From positions 156,456 through 220,455 of the forward strand of contig NZ_JAULBC010000010.1 of the NCBI RefSeq assembly GCF_041060425.1: a stretch of 64,000 nucleotides of DNA. The letters are read 5' to 3'. The position numbers and the translations under genes are program-made. Source of the DNA: Danxiaibacter flavus (GTDB lineage: Bacteria > Bacteroidota > Bacteroidia > Chitinophagales > Chitinophagaceae). Below, in pieces: positions 8,218-17,017 of the stretch. A model generated the notes under the pieces. The model was given only the letters and a program-made list of their open reading frames with translations, searched no databases and had not been told where the DNA came from. How positions within the stretch are numbered: the first letter of the stretch is position 1; each line of letters begins with the position of its first letter.

Positions 8218-10665
8218 TTATTGCTTCACCCTTATAAAATACCTGGCTCCGGCCTTTGTAGCAAACGAAACAATTCCATTGCCTTTTTGCTCCAGCGTAA
8301 CTGCTTTGCCATTTACATCTTCCACTGATCCACCCGCTGGTAAAAGAATATTGCATTGCTGACCTCCTTTTGAAAACACTTCGGCATAGAACACTTTACC
8401 ATTCTTCCAGTTAAAGGAGACTTCAAATCCGTTCCGTGCGCATAGTCCTTTCACGTTGCCTGTTTGTAAAGAAGAATCACCCGGCAACGCTGGTAACAAC
8501 CTGATCACATTGTCTTTTCCATGACTTTGCAACAGCATTTCTGCAATACCTGCGGTTGCCCCCAGATTTCCATCAATCTGGTACGGAGGTCCCGCGCAAA
8601 ACAGATTGGGATAAGTACCGGCACCCTGGCTGTATTCAACAGATGTAACAGTAGAAGGAGTGAGGAACGCCCGTAAAAATGACATTGCCTTATCACCATC
8701 CTGCATTCTCGCCCACATATTAATGCGCCATGCCCAGGCCCAGCCAATACCACCTTTGTTGCGTCTTTCCAAAGTGGTTTTAACAGCATTGACAAGATCC
8801 GGTGTGTCCCACGGCGTAATCTCATCTAATGGATATAATCCCATCAAATGAGACGTATGGCGATGTTCAGGTTCCGGTTCTTTATAATCAACCAGCCATT
8901 CCTGCAATGCTCCGGTAGAAGGACTGATAATGTTTGGAGGCAGTCGTTTCGCGATCATGCCAAGCGTATCTGCCCAGCCTTTGTCGACATTTAAAATGGC
9001 TGCAGCCTTCATTGCTTCACCCAAAATTTCCCGTCCCAATTGATTGTCGATGGTTGGTCCCATGCAATTCGCTACAATATGGCTGCTGTCATCAGGCATG
9101 TAGAAAGAATTTTCCGGCGAATTAGATGGTGCGGTAACCAGCCATTTGTGCGAAGGCTCTGCAATCAAAATGTCTGTATAAAATTGTGCGGCGCCTTTAA
9201 GGATAGGGTATACAGAAGCCAGGAATTTTTTATCAAGTGTATATTGATAATGCTGCCATAAATGCGTGGCTGCCCAAATGCCGCCTGTAACTGTTGAACC
9301 CCAATTGGAGCTCTCTCCCGGAGATGTGTATCCCCACGGATTGGTGATGGGATGTGTTACCCAGCCATCTGCATTGTAATATGCTTTTGCAGTTTTTTTT
9401 CCATACTTAGCCATCTGGCGCAGCAATGTGAATAATGGCTTATGGCAATCGCTAAGATTGGTGAGTTCTGCCGGCCAGTAATTCATTTGTACATTAATGT
9501 CGGTATGATAGTCACCATTCCAGGGTGTTTGATATTCATCAGCCCAAAGCCCTTGAAGATTGGCTGGTAAACCTCCTGGCCGTGATGATGAAATGAGCAG
9601 ATATCTGCCGAAGTTGAAATACATGCTCACCAGGTCCGCATCTTCCTCGCCTTTTCCAAATCGTTTCAATCTTTGTTCTACATCCAGGTAATTACCGGGA
9701 TTGTCAGTTTTTTCAAACTGAAGGCGACAACGATTGAAATAAGATTGAAAATCATTGGTATGGGCAGTTACCAGCTGGTACCATGAGATTTGAGATGCTT
9801 TTTGCAAGGTGCTTTGTACAATAACCAATGGATCTTTTCCGCGCGCTTCTACATTGGGCCAGTTCATGTCCGTTGCTGCACCAACAAGCAGGATACATTC
9901 GTTTGCATTAGAGATAACGAGGCTGGTATCTGTTGTTGTAAGCTTTCCACCTGACGGGATGGCCTTCAGTACACTGGCATAGCGAACGCCTTCATCGCCT
10001 TCGCTGTTCAATGCGCCTCGCATAACCATCTGCTTATTATTGAATGTGTATGCAACGCGTTCTTTTCTGTAGAGCCTTGTGGAAAACGAAAGACCGCCGG
10101 GCTTTGAAGATCTTAATCTTACAGCGATCACCTGCTGCGGCGCGGATACAAAAGCTTCTTCAGTATATATAACGCCATCACGTTCCCATTCTGTTTTTGT
10201 AATAGCATTATCAAGTTGAAGTGTACGGCGATAGTCTGTGACAGGTTTGTCTCCGTTCGCCCAGTTGATAAACAGGTCGCCTAATGTTTGATAGCATCCA
10301 AATTTGACGTTTGCCCCATTGCCGGAACCGGAACCCGGTCCTTTGCAGATAAAGTGCTTCTGCATCAATTCCTGTGCTTCGTAGTTCTTGCCTTGTACCA
10401 AAAGCTTTCTTATCAACGGGAGATAATTACTGGCACTCTTATCGTCAGCGTCTTGCACACCTCCGCTCCACATGGAAATCTCGTTAAGCACGATCCGTTC
10501 TCTGTCCGCACGGCCAAATACCATTGCACCCAGCCTGCCATTTCCAAGGGGTGAAGATGACATATAGTTGGATGCAGGTTCGTTAAAAAGCATGCGCACA
10601 TCACTTTGAGCCTGCGAGACGGATGTGGTTATTCCGGCAAGAAACGCGAAGAAAATTTTTTTCAT
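8218..10665 (-). CDS. GH95 family alpha-L-fucosidase (or alpha-L-galactosidase)
   Basis: The product is an exported glycosidase of 815 residues, starting at the ATG at 10665 (MKKIFFAFLAGITTSVSQAQ, Sec signal) rather than the TTG-like start 33 bases upstream. It shows the GH95 opening FNEPASNYMSSSPLGNGRLGAMVFG, the HTDINVQMNYWPAEL segment containing the Asn pair that activates water, SPENSF with a Glu at the general-acid position, and QIDGNLGATAGIAEML with an Asp at the base position. GH95 enzymes release alpha-1,2-linked L-fucose, or L-galactose in some members, from glycans such as fucogalactosyl side chains. It is the last of a run of same-strand carbohydrate genes, so it probably belongs to the SusC/SusD locus. 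Confidence 0.92.
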   Translation of the reverse strand: MKKIFFAFLAGITTSVSQAQSDVRMLFNEPASNYMSSSPLGNGRLGAMVFGRADRERIVLNEISMWSGGVQDADDKSASNYLPLIRKLLVQGKNYEAQELMQKHFICKGPGSGSGNGANVKFGCYQTLGDLFINWANGDKPVTDYRRTLQLDNAITKTEWERDGVIYTEEAFVSAPQQVIAVRLRSSKPGGLSFSTRLYRKERVAYTFNNKQMVMRGALNSEGDEGVRYASVLKAIPSGGKLTTTDTSLVISNANECILLVGAATDMNWPNVEARGKDPLVIVQSTLQKASQISWYQLVTAHTNDFQSYFNRCRLQFEKTDNPGNYLDVEQRLKRFGKGEEDADLVSMYFNFGRYLLISSSRPGGLPANLQGLWADEYQTPWNGDYHTDINVQMNYWPAELTNLSDCHKPLFTLLRQMAKYGKKTAKAYYNADGWVTHPITNPWGYTSPGESSNWGSTVTGGIWAATHLWQHYQYTLDKKFLASVYPILKGAAQFYTDILIAEPSHKWLVTAPSNSPENSFYMPDDSSHIVANCMGPTIDNQLGREILGEAMKAAAILNVDKGWADTLGMIAKRLPPNIISPSTGALQEWLVDYKEPEPEHRHTSHLMGLYPLDEITPWDTPDLVNAVKTTLERRNKGGIGWAWAWRINMWARMQDGDKAMSFLRAFLTPSTVTSVEYSQGAGTYPNLFCAGPPYQIDGNLGATAGIAEMLLQSHGKDNVIRLLPALPGDSSLQTGNVKGLCARNGFEVSFNWKNGKVFYAEVFSKGGQQCNILLPAGGSVEDVNGKAVTLEQKGNGIVSFATKAGARYFIRVKQ

Positions 10666-10680
10666 GTTGATGATGGTTGA

Positions 10681-10715
10681 GCTATCAGCTGTTAGCAATC
10701 AGCTGATAGCAAACA
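10681..10715. repeat. GCTNNNA heptamer tract
   Basis: Five consecutive 7-base words occur: GCTATCA, GCTGTTA, GCAATCA, GCTGATA and GCAAACA, starting 15 bases upstream of the GH95 start. See the finding on 7-bp periodic tracts. Confidence 0.7.
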
Positions 10716-10842
10716 AAGTTCTTTTTGACAGATTAAAAAATATATCAAGCATCTTTTCCATGGTATTCTGTGTAGAGTTTTAAAATACAGTTACACAGAG
10801 TGACACGGAAACGACACAGCGACACACCGAGGCGTATGCCAT

Positions 10843-10917
10843 TTGCACATCCGCACATTTGCACATTCGCACATTCGCACATCCGCACATTCTCAAATTC
10901 GCACATTTTCCATTCAA
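10843..10917. repeat. GCACATTY octamer tract
   Basis: Words of 8 bases (GCACATTT, GCACATTC, GCACATCC) recur in register and end against the stop codon of the transporter gene on the minus strand. A similar tract is present near 56965. Confidence 0.65.
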
Positions 10918-12258
10918 CTAATGTGCCACAACAATTCCTTCCAGCTCTTCCAGCGTTTTTCCTTTTGTTTCTTTCACTTTTGTCCAGATAAATACTAAAC
11001 CGAGGAAACAAATCGTTGAGTAGATATAGAAAGTTCCATCTTTCAACCTGTCAAATAAAATGGGGAATGTAAACACCAATACAAAGTAGGCTGCCCATAA
11101 TGCTATTACTGCTATTGAAGTTGCTTTGCCACGAACTTTATTGGGAAATACTTCAGATATCAACACCCAGGTAACCGGCGCCAGGGACATAGCATACACG
11201 CCGATAGATGACAACAGAAACCAGGAGACATTTACTGAACCTGCAGCCAGCATTCTCACTACCACGATATATAAGATCGCAAGTCCGCCTGCACCCAGTA
11301 ACATCAATGGTTTTCTTCCCAGTTTATCAATTAGCATCATGGCAAGCAGTGTGAATACAAGGTTAACGCCGCCGATGAAAACTGTTTGTAACAACTGTCC
11401 ATCTTGCGCAACACCAATGCTTTCAAATATTTTTGGTGTATAGTTGAATACAACGTTTATGCCGCACAATTGCTGAAACATTGCCAGGCCAATACCTACA
11501 ATTACGGCAGGAAAAACTGCCTTGTTGAATATGGAAGGTGTGATGTGCTTATCATTACCGTTTAAGGATTTTGAAATTGTTGCAAGTGATTCCTGCGCAA
11601 ATTCAACTCCACCTATTTTTTCAAATACTTTTACCGCTTTGTCTTTGAATCCTGCACTGACTAACCAACGCGGACTTTCAGGCAACCATAATGCGCCCGC
11701 AAAGAATAAAAAAGAAGGAATGCATCCCAAACCAAACATCCAGCGCCACGCGTCGTCACCATTATTTCTCAGGCTATAATTCACAATGTTTGTAATTAGT
11801 ATTCCAAGAACTATTGTAAGCTGATTAATGGCAACCATGCGACCGCGTAAATGTGCAGGTGATATTTCCGCAATGTACATAGGAGATAGCATCGAGGCCA
11901 ACCCAACACCTATTCCTGCAACGAAGCGTGCGCCAATAAAGAGATCGCGACCAGGCGCAAAAGCCATTGCAAGAGAGGAAACACCGAAAATAGCAGCAGC
12001 CAGTAACAAGCCTTTTCTCCGGCCGTATTTATCAGAAACAGCACCGCCTATCATGCATCCGATGATGGCGCCTAATGCCAATACACCAGTTGCAAAGCCT
12101 TCCCAATAGGCGTCCAGGCCAAATTGTTTTTGTAAAAAAGGTAGTGCTCCGGAGATCACAGCAAAATCAAACCCAAACAAGTATCCGCCCAAAGCAGAAA
12201 TAAATGAAACGCCCAGAATGTAGGCTCGGTTAAAGGATGTGTGTGACATAATTTTCAT
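10918..12258 (-). CDS. Sugar porter family MFS transporter
   Basis: The 446-residue, 12-helix transporter is of the sugar:H+ symporter type (XylE/GalP-like). Family signatures are visible: GGYLFGFDFAVISGALPFL in helix 1, GRRKGLL after helix 2, AEISPAHLRGRMVAINQ, PESPRWLV at the end of the first half, and a matching DKLGRKPLMLLG in the second half. It would carry a monosaccharide, plausibly galactose or fucose released by the neighbouring glycosidases, across the inner membrane. The start at 12258 (MKIMSHTSF) is chosen, though the ATG at 12249 is equally possible. It lies downstream of galM on the same strand. Confidence 0.9.
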   Translation of the reverse strand: MKIMSHTSFNRAYILGVSFISALGGYLFGFDFAVISGALPFLQKQFGLDAYWEGFATGVLALGAIIGCMIGGAVSDKYGRRKGLLLAAAIFGVSSLAMAFAPGRDLFIGARFVAGIGVGLASMLSPMYIAEISPAHLRGRMVAINQLTIVLGILITNIVNYSLRNNGDDAWRWMFGLGCIPSFLFFAGALWLPESPRWLVSAGFKDKAVKVFEKIGGVEFAQESLATISKSLNGNDKHITPSIFNKAVFPAVIVGIGLAMFQQLCGINVVFNYTPKIFESIGVAQDGQLLQTVFIGGVNLVFTLLAMMLIDKLGRKPLMLLGAGGLAILYIVVVRMLAAGSVNVSWFLLSSIGVYAMSLAPVTWVLISEVFPNKVRGKATSIAVIALWAAYFVLVFTFPILFDRLKDGTFYIYSTICFLGLVFIWTKVKETKGKTLEELEGIVVAH

Positions 12259-12470
12259 TAGTTCCCATTACCACCGGGAAGGGGTTAAGCATGCTGCCTT
12301 TGTTATGTGTTGTTGTGGATGATCCGCATAGTGTACGGAAGAAAACAACACCAGCCTGAATGAAGTAAGCTTGCAGGCAACCGTAGGTGATTGTAGTATT
12401 TTATCCGACCACCAAGGTATGTATTTCAACAAAAGGAACGATTATTTTTTTTGATGAAAACATGTTGCAA

Positions 12471-13538
12471 TTATTCATTAACAGAAAATGCGTAAATAGT
12501 TTTTGCCTTGTATTTATCGCCTGGCGATAAAATGGTGTTTGGAAACGCAGGCTGATTGGGACTATCAGGAAAAAATTGTGTTTCCAGTGCCACCGCGCCA
12601 TGTTGTTTGTATGGTTTATTGTGATAACCAATTAATGAACCATCCCACCAATTAGCCGTATATAATTGTAAGCCCGGTTGATCAGTAATTACGCTGAGTT
12701 GCCTGCCGGATGCAGTGTGTTTCAACACTGCGACTTTCTGCATGTCTTCTGTTGGTATGATCTTGACAACAAAATTGTGGTCATAACCTTTGTCGTCGGC
12801 TAATAAATCAATATCCTTTCCCAATGATTTTTTTTCAGTAAAGTCCAGTGGTGTTCCGCGTACCGGCAACAAATTGCCTGTTGGCAGATTGTTCGTGCCT
12901 TTTTCACTAAACGCAGATGAATATATTTCCAGCAAATGATCAGTAATATCATCGTTCTCAAAACCTGAAAGATTGAAATAAGAATGATTGGTAATATTAA
13001 CAGGTGTTTTCTGATCAGTCTTGGCTGTATACAGCATGCTTAGCTCATTGTTGCTGTTAAGCAGGTATTCAACCCGCATAACCAACTTGCCCGGATAGCC
13101 TTCTTCTCCGTCTGCGCTGTTATACTCAAAAATCACTCCTGCTTCTGAATCCGTTTGTGTTAACGAAACCACCTCCCATTTCTTTTTGTTGAAGCCATCA
13201 AATCCACCGTGCAAATGATTGGGCGGATTATTAACTGAAAGCCTGTACTCTGTTCCATTAATGGAAAATTTACCTTTACTTATCCGGTTAGCATATCGTC
13301 CTATCACGCTCCCGAAATAATAAGGATTGTCGAGATATTTGGAAGACTCCGTAAAGCCCGCTACAATATTTGCATTTTTGCCGGCTTTATCAGGCATGTG
13401 AATAGCTTTTATTGAACACCCGATATTGGTTATTTCTATTGTTAACGCTCCGTTTTGAAGTGTGATGTTGTGAATGTTATCACCGGCACTTTTAAGCTTA
13501 GCAGAAAATGTTTTAGTGGTGTTTGCCGCTTCTATCAT
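12471..13538 (-). CDS. galM: Aldose 1-epimerase (mutarotase)
   Basis: The 355-residue enzyme interconverts alpha and beta anomers of galactose and related sugars. Conserved elements are NPPNHLHGGFDGFNKKKW (first catalytic-site His), NITNHSYFNLSG (second His) and GAVALETQFFPDSPNQPAF carrying the general-base Glu. No signal peptide is visible, so it is cytoplasmic. It overlaps the stop of the upstream DUF5107 gene by 4 bases (ATGA), showing translational coupling. Confidence 0.93.
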   Translation of the reverse strand: MIEAANTTKTFSAKLKSAGDNIHNITLQNGALTIEITNIGCSIKAIHMPDKAGKNANIVAGFTESSKYLDNPYYFGSVIGRYANRISKGKFSINGTEYRLSVNNPPNHLHGGFDGFNKKKWEVVSLTQTDSEAGVIFEYNSADGEEGYPGKLVMRVEYLLNSNNELSMLYTAKTDQKTPVNITNHSYFNLSGFENDDITDHLLEIYSSAFSEKGTNNLPTGNLLPVRGTPLDFTEKKSLGKDIDLLADDKGYDHNFVVKIIPTEDMQKVAVLKHTASGRQLSVITDQPGLQLYTANWWDGSLIGYHNKPYKQHGAVALETQFFPDSPNQPAFPNTILSPGDKYKAKTIYAFSVNE

Positions 13539-16500
13539 CCTATTATACTTTTTGCCTGTTCAAAAAATGGAATCATCTGTAAGTGAATAGCAGCGCCCTG
13601 GTGATTGACATCAAGACGTAATACTTCAGAAAGATAGCTTCCTGCTTTTTGCTCGTCACCCAATCCCATATAACCAAGTCCGATCAGGTATTTGCAGTGA
13701 ATGATATTTCTCTGGTTGATATCAATATCAAATACGAGCATGTCAGGAAGTGATACAGCGAAGTAGTCGATGGTGATCGAATCATTCAAATGCTGTTCGC
13801 CAAATTGTATAAAACGTTCAAAGATCTGTTTTGCTTTCTCCGGCTCGTTCAGTTGCCGCCATGCAAGCGCCTGGTAGATGATCTTATCCGGCTGGGGATC
13901 GTTATAGTATATTGCCTGTGCAGGTTCACTGATGCCAACCGTTGCTGCCCTGAAAGCAGCTAAAGCTTCTTCTTTTCTTCCAAGACCTTCATAAACCAGG
14001 CCAAGTAAATAGTTGCGGTCATTTTCCTGGGAGCCGTATAATTTACCTTCGCCAAGATTGTGCGGATAGTTTTCTGTTGCCTTCAATAAGTCAAGTGCCT
14101 GTTGATATTTGCCGTTCAGGATGGCTTGTTTGGCAAGCTCCATATGACACAATAAATACTGACCAACTACTTTGCCTTCTCCACCTTCCCATGGGTGAAA
14201 TTGACGGCCTGCTAAAAGTTCTTTGGCTTTTCCGTATTGCTTAAGGTTGTTGTATAATGTAACGCGCTCAAGGTATAGATCATCACGCTCTTCAACCAGG
14301 TGAAGGTGTTTTTCCAACAGATCAAGACGGCTATCAAAAGATCTTCCCATGATCTTGTACAACTGATCCAGTTCCATTAAAATACGTGCATCTTTCACGT
14401 TCAGTGCAAAAGCTTTTTCCAGGAAGGTCAGCGCTTTTTCTTTTTGCTGAAGTTTATTGAAATAAGCCAATGAAAGATTTCTGTAAGCTGTTGGGAACGC
14501 AGGGTTTAACACCACAGATTTTTCCCAGCACCCGATGGCTTCAGCATATTGTCTTTTGTCATACCAAAAATTGCCCAGGAGGTAAGAGGCTTGCGCATCA
14601 CCAGGGTTTAATTTGCTTGCGGACTGCAGAATTAATACTTCTTCAATCTTGTTAGGGAAGCAAAGCGCTGAGCTTTGCTGTGCCGCTTGCTTACACCATT
14701 CAACGGCTTGTTGTTGATTGTTATTTTTGAAAGCGAACCAGCCCATGTAATAATGAACCAATGGGCTTATTGTTTTCTTGCCTTCTGCGTAAATGGAAAG
14801 CAATTCAATGGCTTCATCATATAAACCAGCGTGAGCATAATCAAGCGATAATTCCAGGTAGTTGTTAAGCGCATCACGCATGAGTGATTGCATTTGTGCG
14901 AGTGCACCGTCTGCCTTAGTCCTGTTAAAGTTTTTGAGCAATAAGTATTGTTCGAAAAGACAACCGAAATTAAACGGATCTATTACAAGCGATTCTTGTA
15001 TGAATGAAAGGGTTTGTTGTGTGGTGCCTGCCTTTCTTTGCAAAGCTGTTTTAAGATGCCTTGCTGTATGACTATGATAATTTCTTATCAATGATTTTTC
15101 CAACAATTGCAACGCGTCGTTCCAGCGTTGTTGCGCGGATGCAATACGTGCGAGCTGCAGGAAGCCATTGTGTTGCCATGCATCATTCCATGTAGCCTTA
15201 TAAAAGGCATCGTATGCATCGTTCAGTTTGCCTTGTAATTTTAATGACCATCCAAGATTGTAGTAAGGCTCACCGTCATATGGATTGGGATTTCGCTTGG
15301 TAAGTGTTTCAATTGCCTTACGGAAGTACGGCTCAGCTTTTTCAAATTGCCCCCGTCTTAACAATAACAAGCCCAGTGCGTTATTACAACGAACATCTCC
15401 GGGGCTTCTTCTTAATCCTTCTTCATAATAATCAACCGGGTTAAAAGTTGCATGGCGGTATTGTTCCAGGTGCAGCCCGTTCAGATACAGATCTTCAATC
15501 TGTTCAATATCTTTTGGATGTTTAGCGGCGGTTGCAGCAGCAGGAATTTCTTTTTCTTCCTGAAATTCGGGCTGATAGGACACCAGCTCATGGCCATATT
15601 GATCTGTTATTGCTACTTTCCAGTCTTCGGGCTTGCCAACGGTGCCGGCTTTATGTGCTGCTTCAAAAATATTATCAGGCGCTATATCTGTTACCCATTC
15701 TTGTTGCAATTCATCTTTGTAATAGATCTGCACAGTTGTTGATGGATATTTGGCAGTGGTGTAAGCTTTAATATGCAAGGTATTTCCCTGCCACTCCATG
15801 TTAAGCAAGGCGTTTTTGGTGGCATTTTTTATATATCCTATTTCTGCATAAGGCATGAAATACTGCGTGAATGTTTTTTCTTCGTTGGGTTGAAGCCAGG
15901 TAAAATCAGGCTGATTATCTGTGAAAACGCCTGTCATCAGCTCAATGTATGGGCCATCCTCATCTGTTAGATTTCTGTCCCATGCCTGTCCGAAATCACC
16001 ATTGCCCCATGTCCATTGTTTTTTTCCGGGAGAAAAATGATGATCTGCTACGTGCAGCATGCCCGCCTTTGTATCATTCTCATAGCAACCGATAAAATCA
16101 TATTTGGAACGGATAGCCATGTAGGACGTAGGCACAGGAATGGTTGAGTATTTGGAAATATCGGTCCCCGGTGCGTAGTTTACTTTGTAGTATGTGCCTG
16201 TCGCGATAGGAAAGTCGGAAACATCTCTTTTGCCATGATCGAAAACAGCATACACATCCGGCGGGAATACGGATTGATAATGATCATTCACTTTCACTGC
16301 CGGATTGGCCCACCAGAGAAAAGTCTGCGGAAACGCGGAGCGGTTAAATAACTTACCCTGTATTTCCAGGTATGCTTTTCCCGGATATAAAGTAAAGCCG
16401 GCCAAACCTTTTGTGCGGAACATGACTTCAACCTCATTCATCCAAACCGTTTTGCTGCCGTCGGGGTTTGATTGTAGTGCAAAATCAACAGGTTGAAAAG

Positions 16501-16876
16501 TAGATGGACGGTGATGCTGCGGCCAGTTAAATTCAATGCCACCTGAGATCCACGGGCCGGCAAGACCAACCAATGCGGGCTTAATCACCTGGTTATAGTA
16601 TACAAAATCACGATTCTTCACCTTATCAAAGGCGCGCTGTATCCTTCCACCCAATTCAGGTAAAAGCATGATCTTGAGATATTCGTTTTCAAGGAAAACA
16701 GCTGTGTATTCTTGTTCTGTCTTTTCATCCGAAATTTTTTCAATTACAGGATGCGGATAAACCACACCGCTGCTGCCCTGGTACACTCTTTTTTCCATGA
16801 ACATGGGGTTCTTCTCAGGTTCTCCTGCTTTATAGGTTGGTATGGAAACCTTTTCTATCCACGCTTTTACTTCCAT
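13535..16876 (-). CDS. DUF5107 domain protein with C-terminal TPR array
   Basis: The cytoplasmic 1113-residue protein has no signal peptide. Residues about 1-420 form the DUF5107 region, which has a galactose-mutarotase-like character (LLPELGGRIQRAFDK, WISGGIEFNWPQHHRPSTF). Residues about 470-1100 are tetratricopeptide repeats, recognisable by many NALGLLLLRRGQFEKAEPYFRKA-like helical pairs. Its coupling to galM and its neighbours suggest that it handles or senses sugars from this locus. The biochemical activity of DUF5107 is not known to me. Confidence 0.85.
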   Translation of the reverse strand: MEVKAWIEKVSIPTYKAGEPEKNPMFMEKRVYQGSSGVVYPHPVIEKISDEKTEQEYTAVFLENEYLKIMLLPELGGRIQRAFDKVKNRDFVYYNQVIKPALVGLAGPWISGGIEFNWPQHHRPSTFQPVDFALQSNPDGSKTVWMNEVEVMFRTKGLAGFTLYPGKAYLEIQGKLFNRSAFPQTFLWWANPAVKVNDHYQSVFPPDVYAVFDHGKRDVSDFPIATGTYYKVNYAPGTDISKYSTIPVPTSYMAIRSKYDFIGCYENDTKAGMLHVADHHFSPGKKQWTWGNGDFGQAWDRNLTDEDGPYIELMTGVFTDNQPDFTWLQPNEEKTFTQYFMPYAEIGYIKNATKNALLNMEWQGNTLHIKAYTTAKYPSTTVQIYYKDELQQEWVTDIAPDNIFEAAHKAGTVGKPEDWKVAITDQYGHELVSYQPEFQEEKEIPAAATAAKHPKDIEQIEDLYLNGLHLEQYRHATFNPVDYYEEGLRRSPGDVRCNNALGLLLLRRGQFEKAEPYFRKAIETLTKRNPNPYDGEPYYNLGWSLKLQGKLNDAYDAFYKATWNDAWQHNGFLQLARIASAQQRWNDALQLLEKSLIRNYHSHTARHLKTALQRKAGTTQQTLSFIQESLVIDPFNFGCLFEQYLLLKNFNRTKADGALAQMQSLMRDALNNYLELSLDYAHAGLYDEAIELLSIYAEGKKTISPLVHYYMGWFAFKNNNQQQAVEWCKQAAQQSSALCFPNKIEEVLILQSASKLNPGDAQASYLLGNFWYDKRQYAEAIGCWEKSVVLNPAFPTAYRNLSLAYFNKLQQKEKALTFLEKAFALNVKDARILMELDQLYKIMGRSFDSRLDLLEKHLHLVEERDDLYLERVTLYNNLKQYGKAKELLAGRQFHPWEGGEGKVVGQYLLCHMELAKQAILNGKYQQALDLLKATENYPHNLGEGKLYGSQENDRNYLLGLVYEGLGRKEEALAAFRAATVGISEPAQAIYYNDPQPDKIIYQALAWRQLNEPEKAKQIFERFIQFGEQHLNDSITIDYFAVSLPDMLVFDIDINQRNIIHCKYLIGLGYMGLGDEQKAGSYLSEVLRLDVNHQGAAIHLQMIPFFEQAKSIIG

Positions 16877-17017
16877 ATAAATTTGTGTTTTTTTACCACA
16901 GAGGCCACAGAGTTTTTTTCACAGAGTAACACTGTCGGTTATTTTTTCTAAAAATCTCGGTGCAACTCAGTGAAATAACTCCTTTAACTCTGTGGTTTGG
17001 TTTTTAATTTCTTCAAT
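16877..17017. other. Intergenic CACAGAG word cluster
   Basis: The word CACAGAG occurs at 16897, 16906 and 16920, and CTCTGTGG appears in the opposite orientation at 16989. No terminator is evident, so transcription may continue from the upstream glycosidases. Confidence 0.4.

Noticed and set aside
7789..8356. Frames of 60-88 codons in the gap before the GH95 gene
   Set aside because: They are short, of non-protein-like composition, and overlap a REP-like hairpin and a word repeat.
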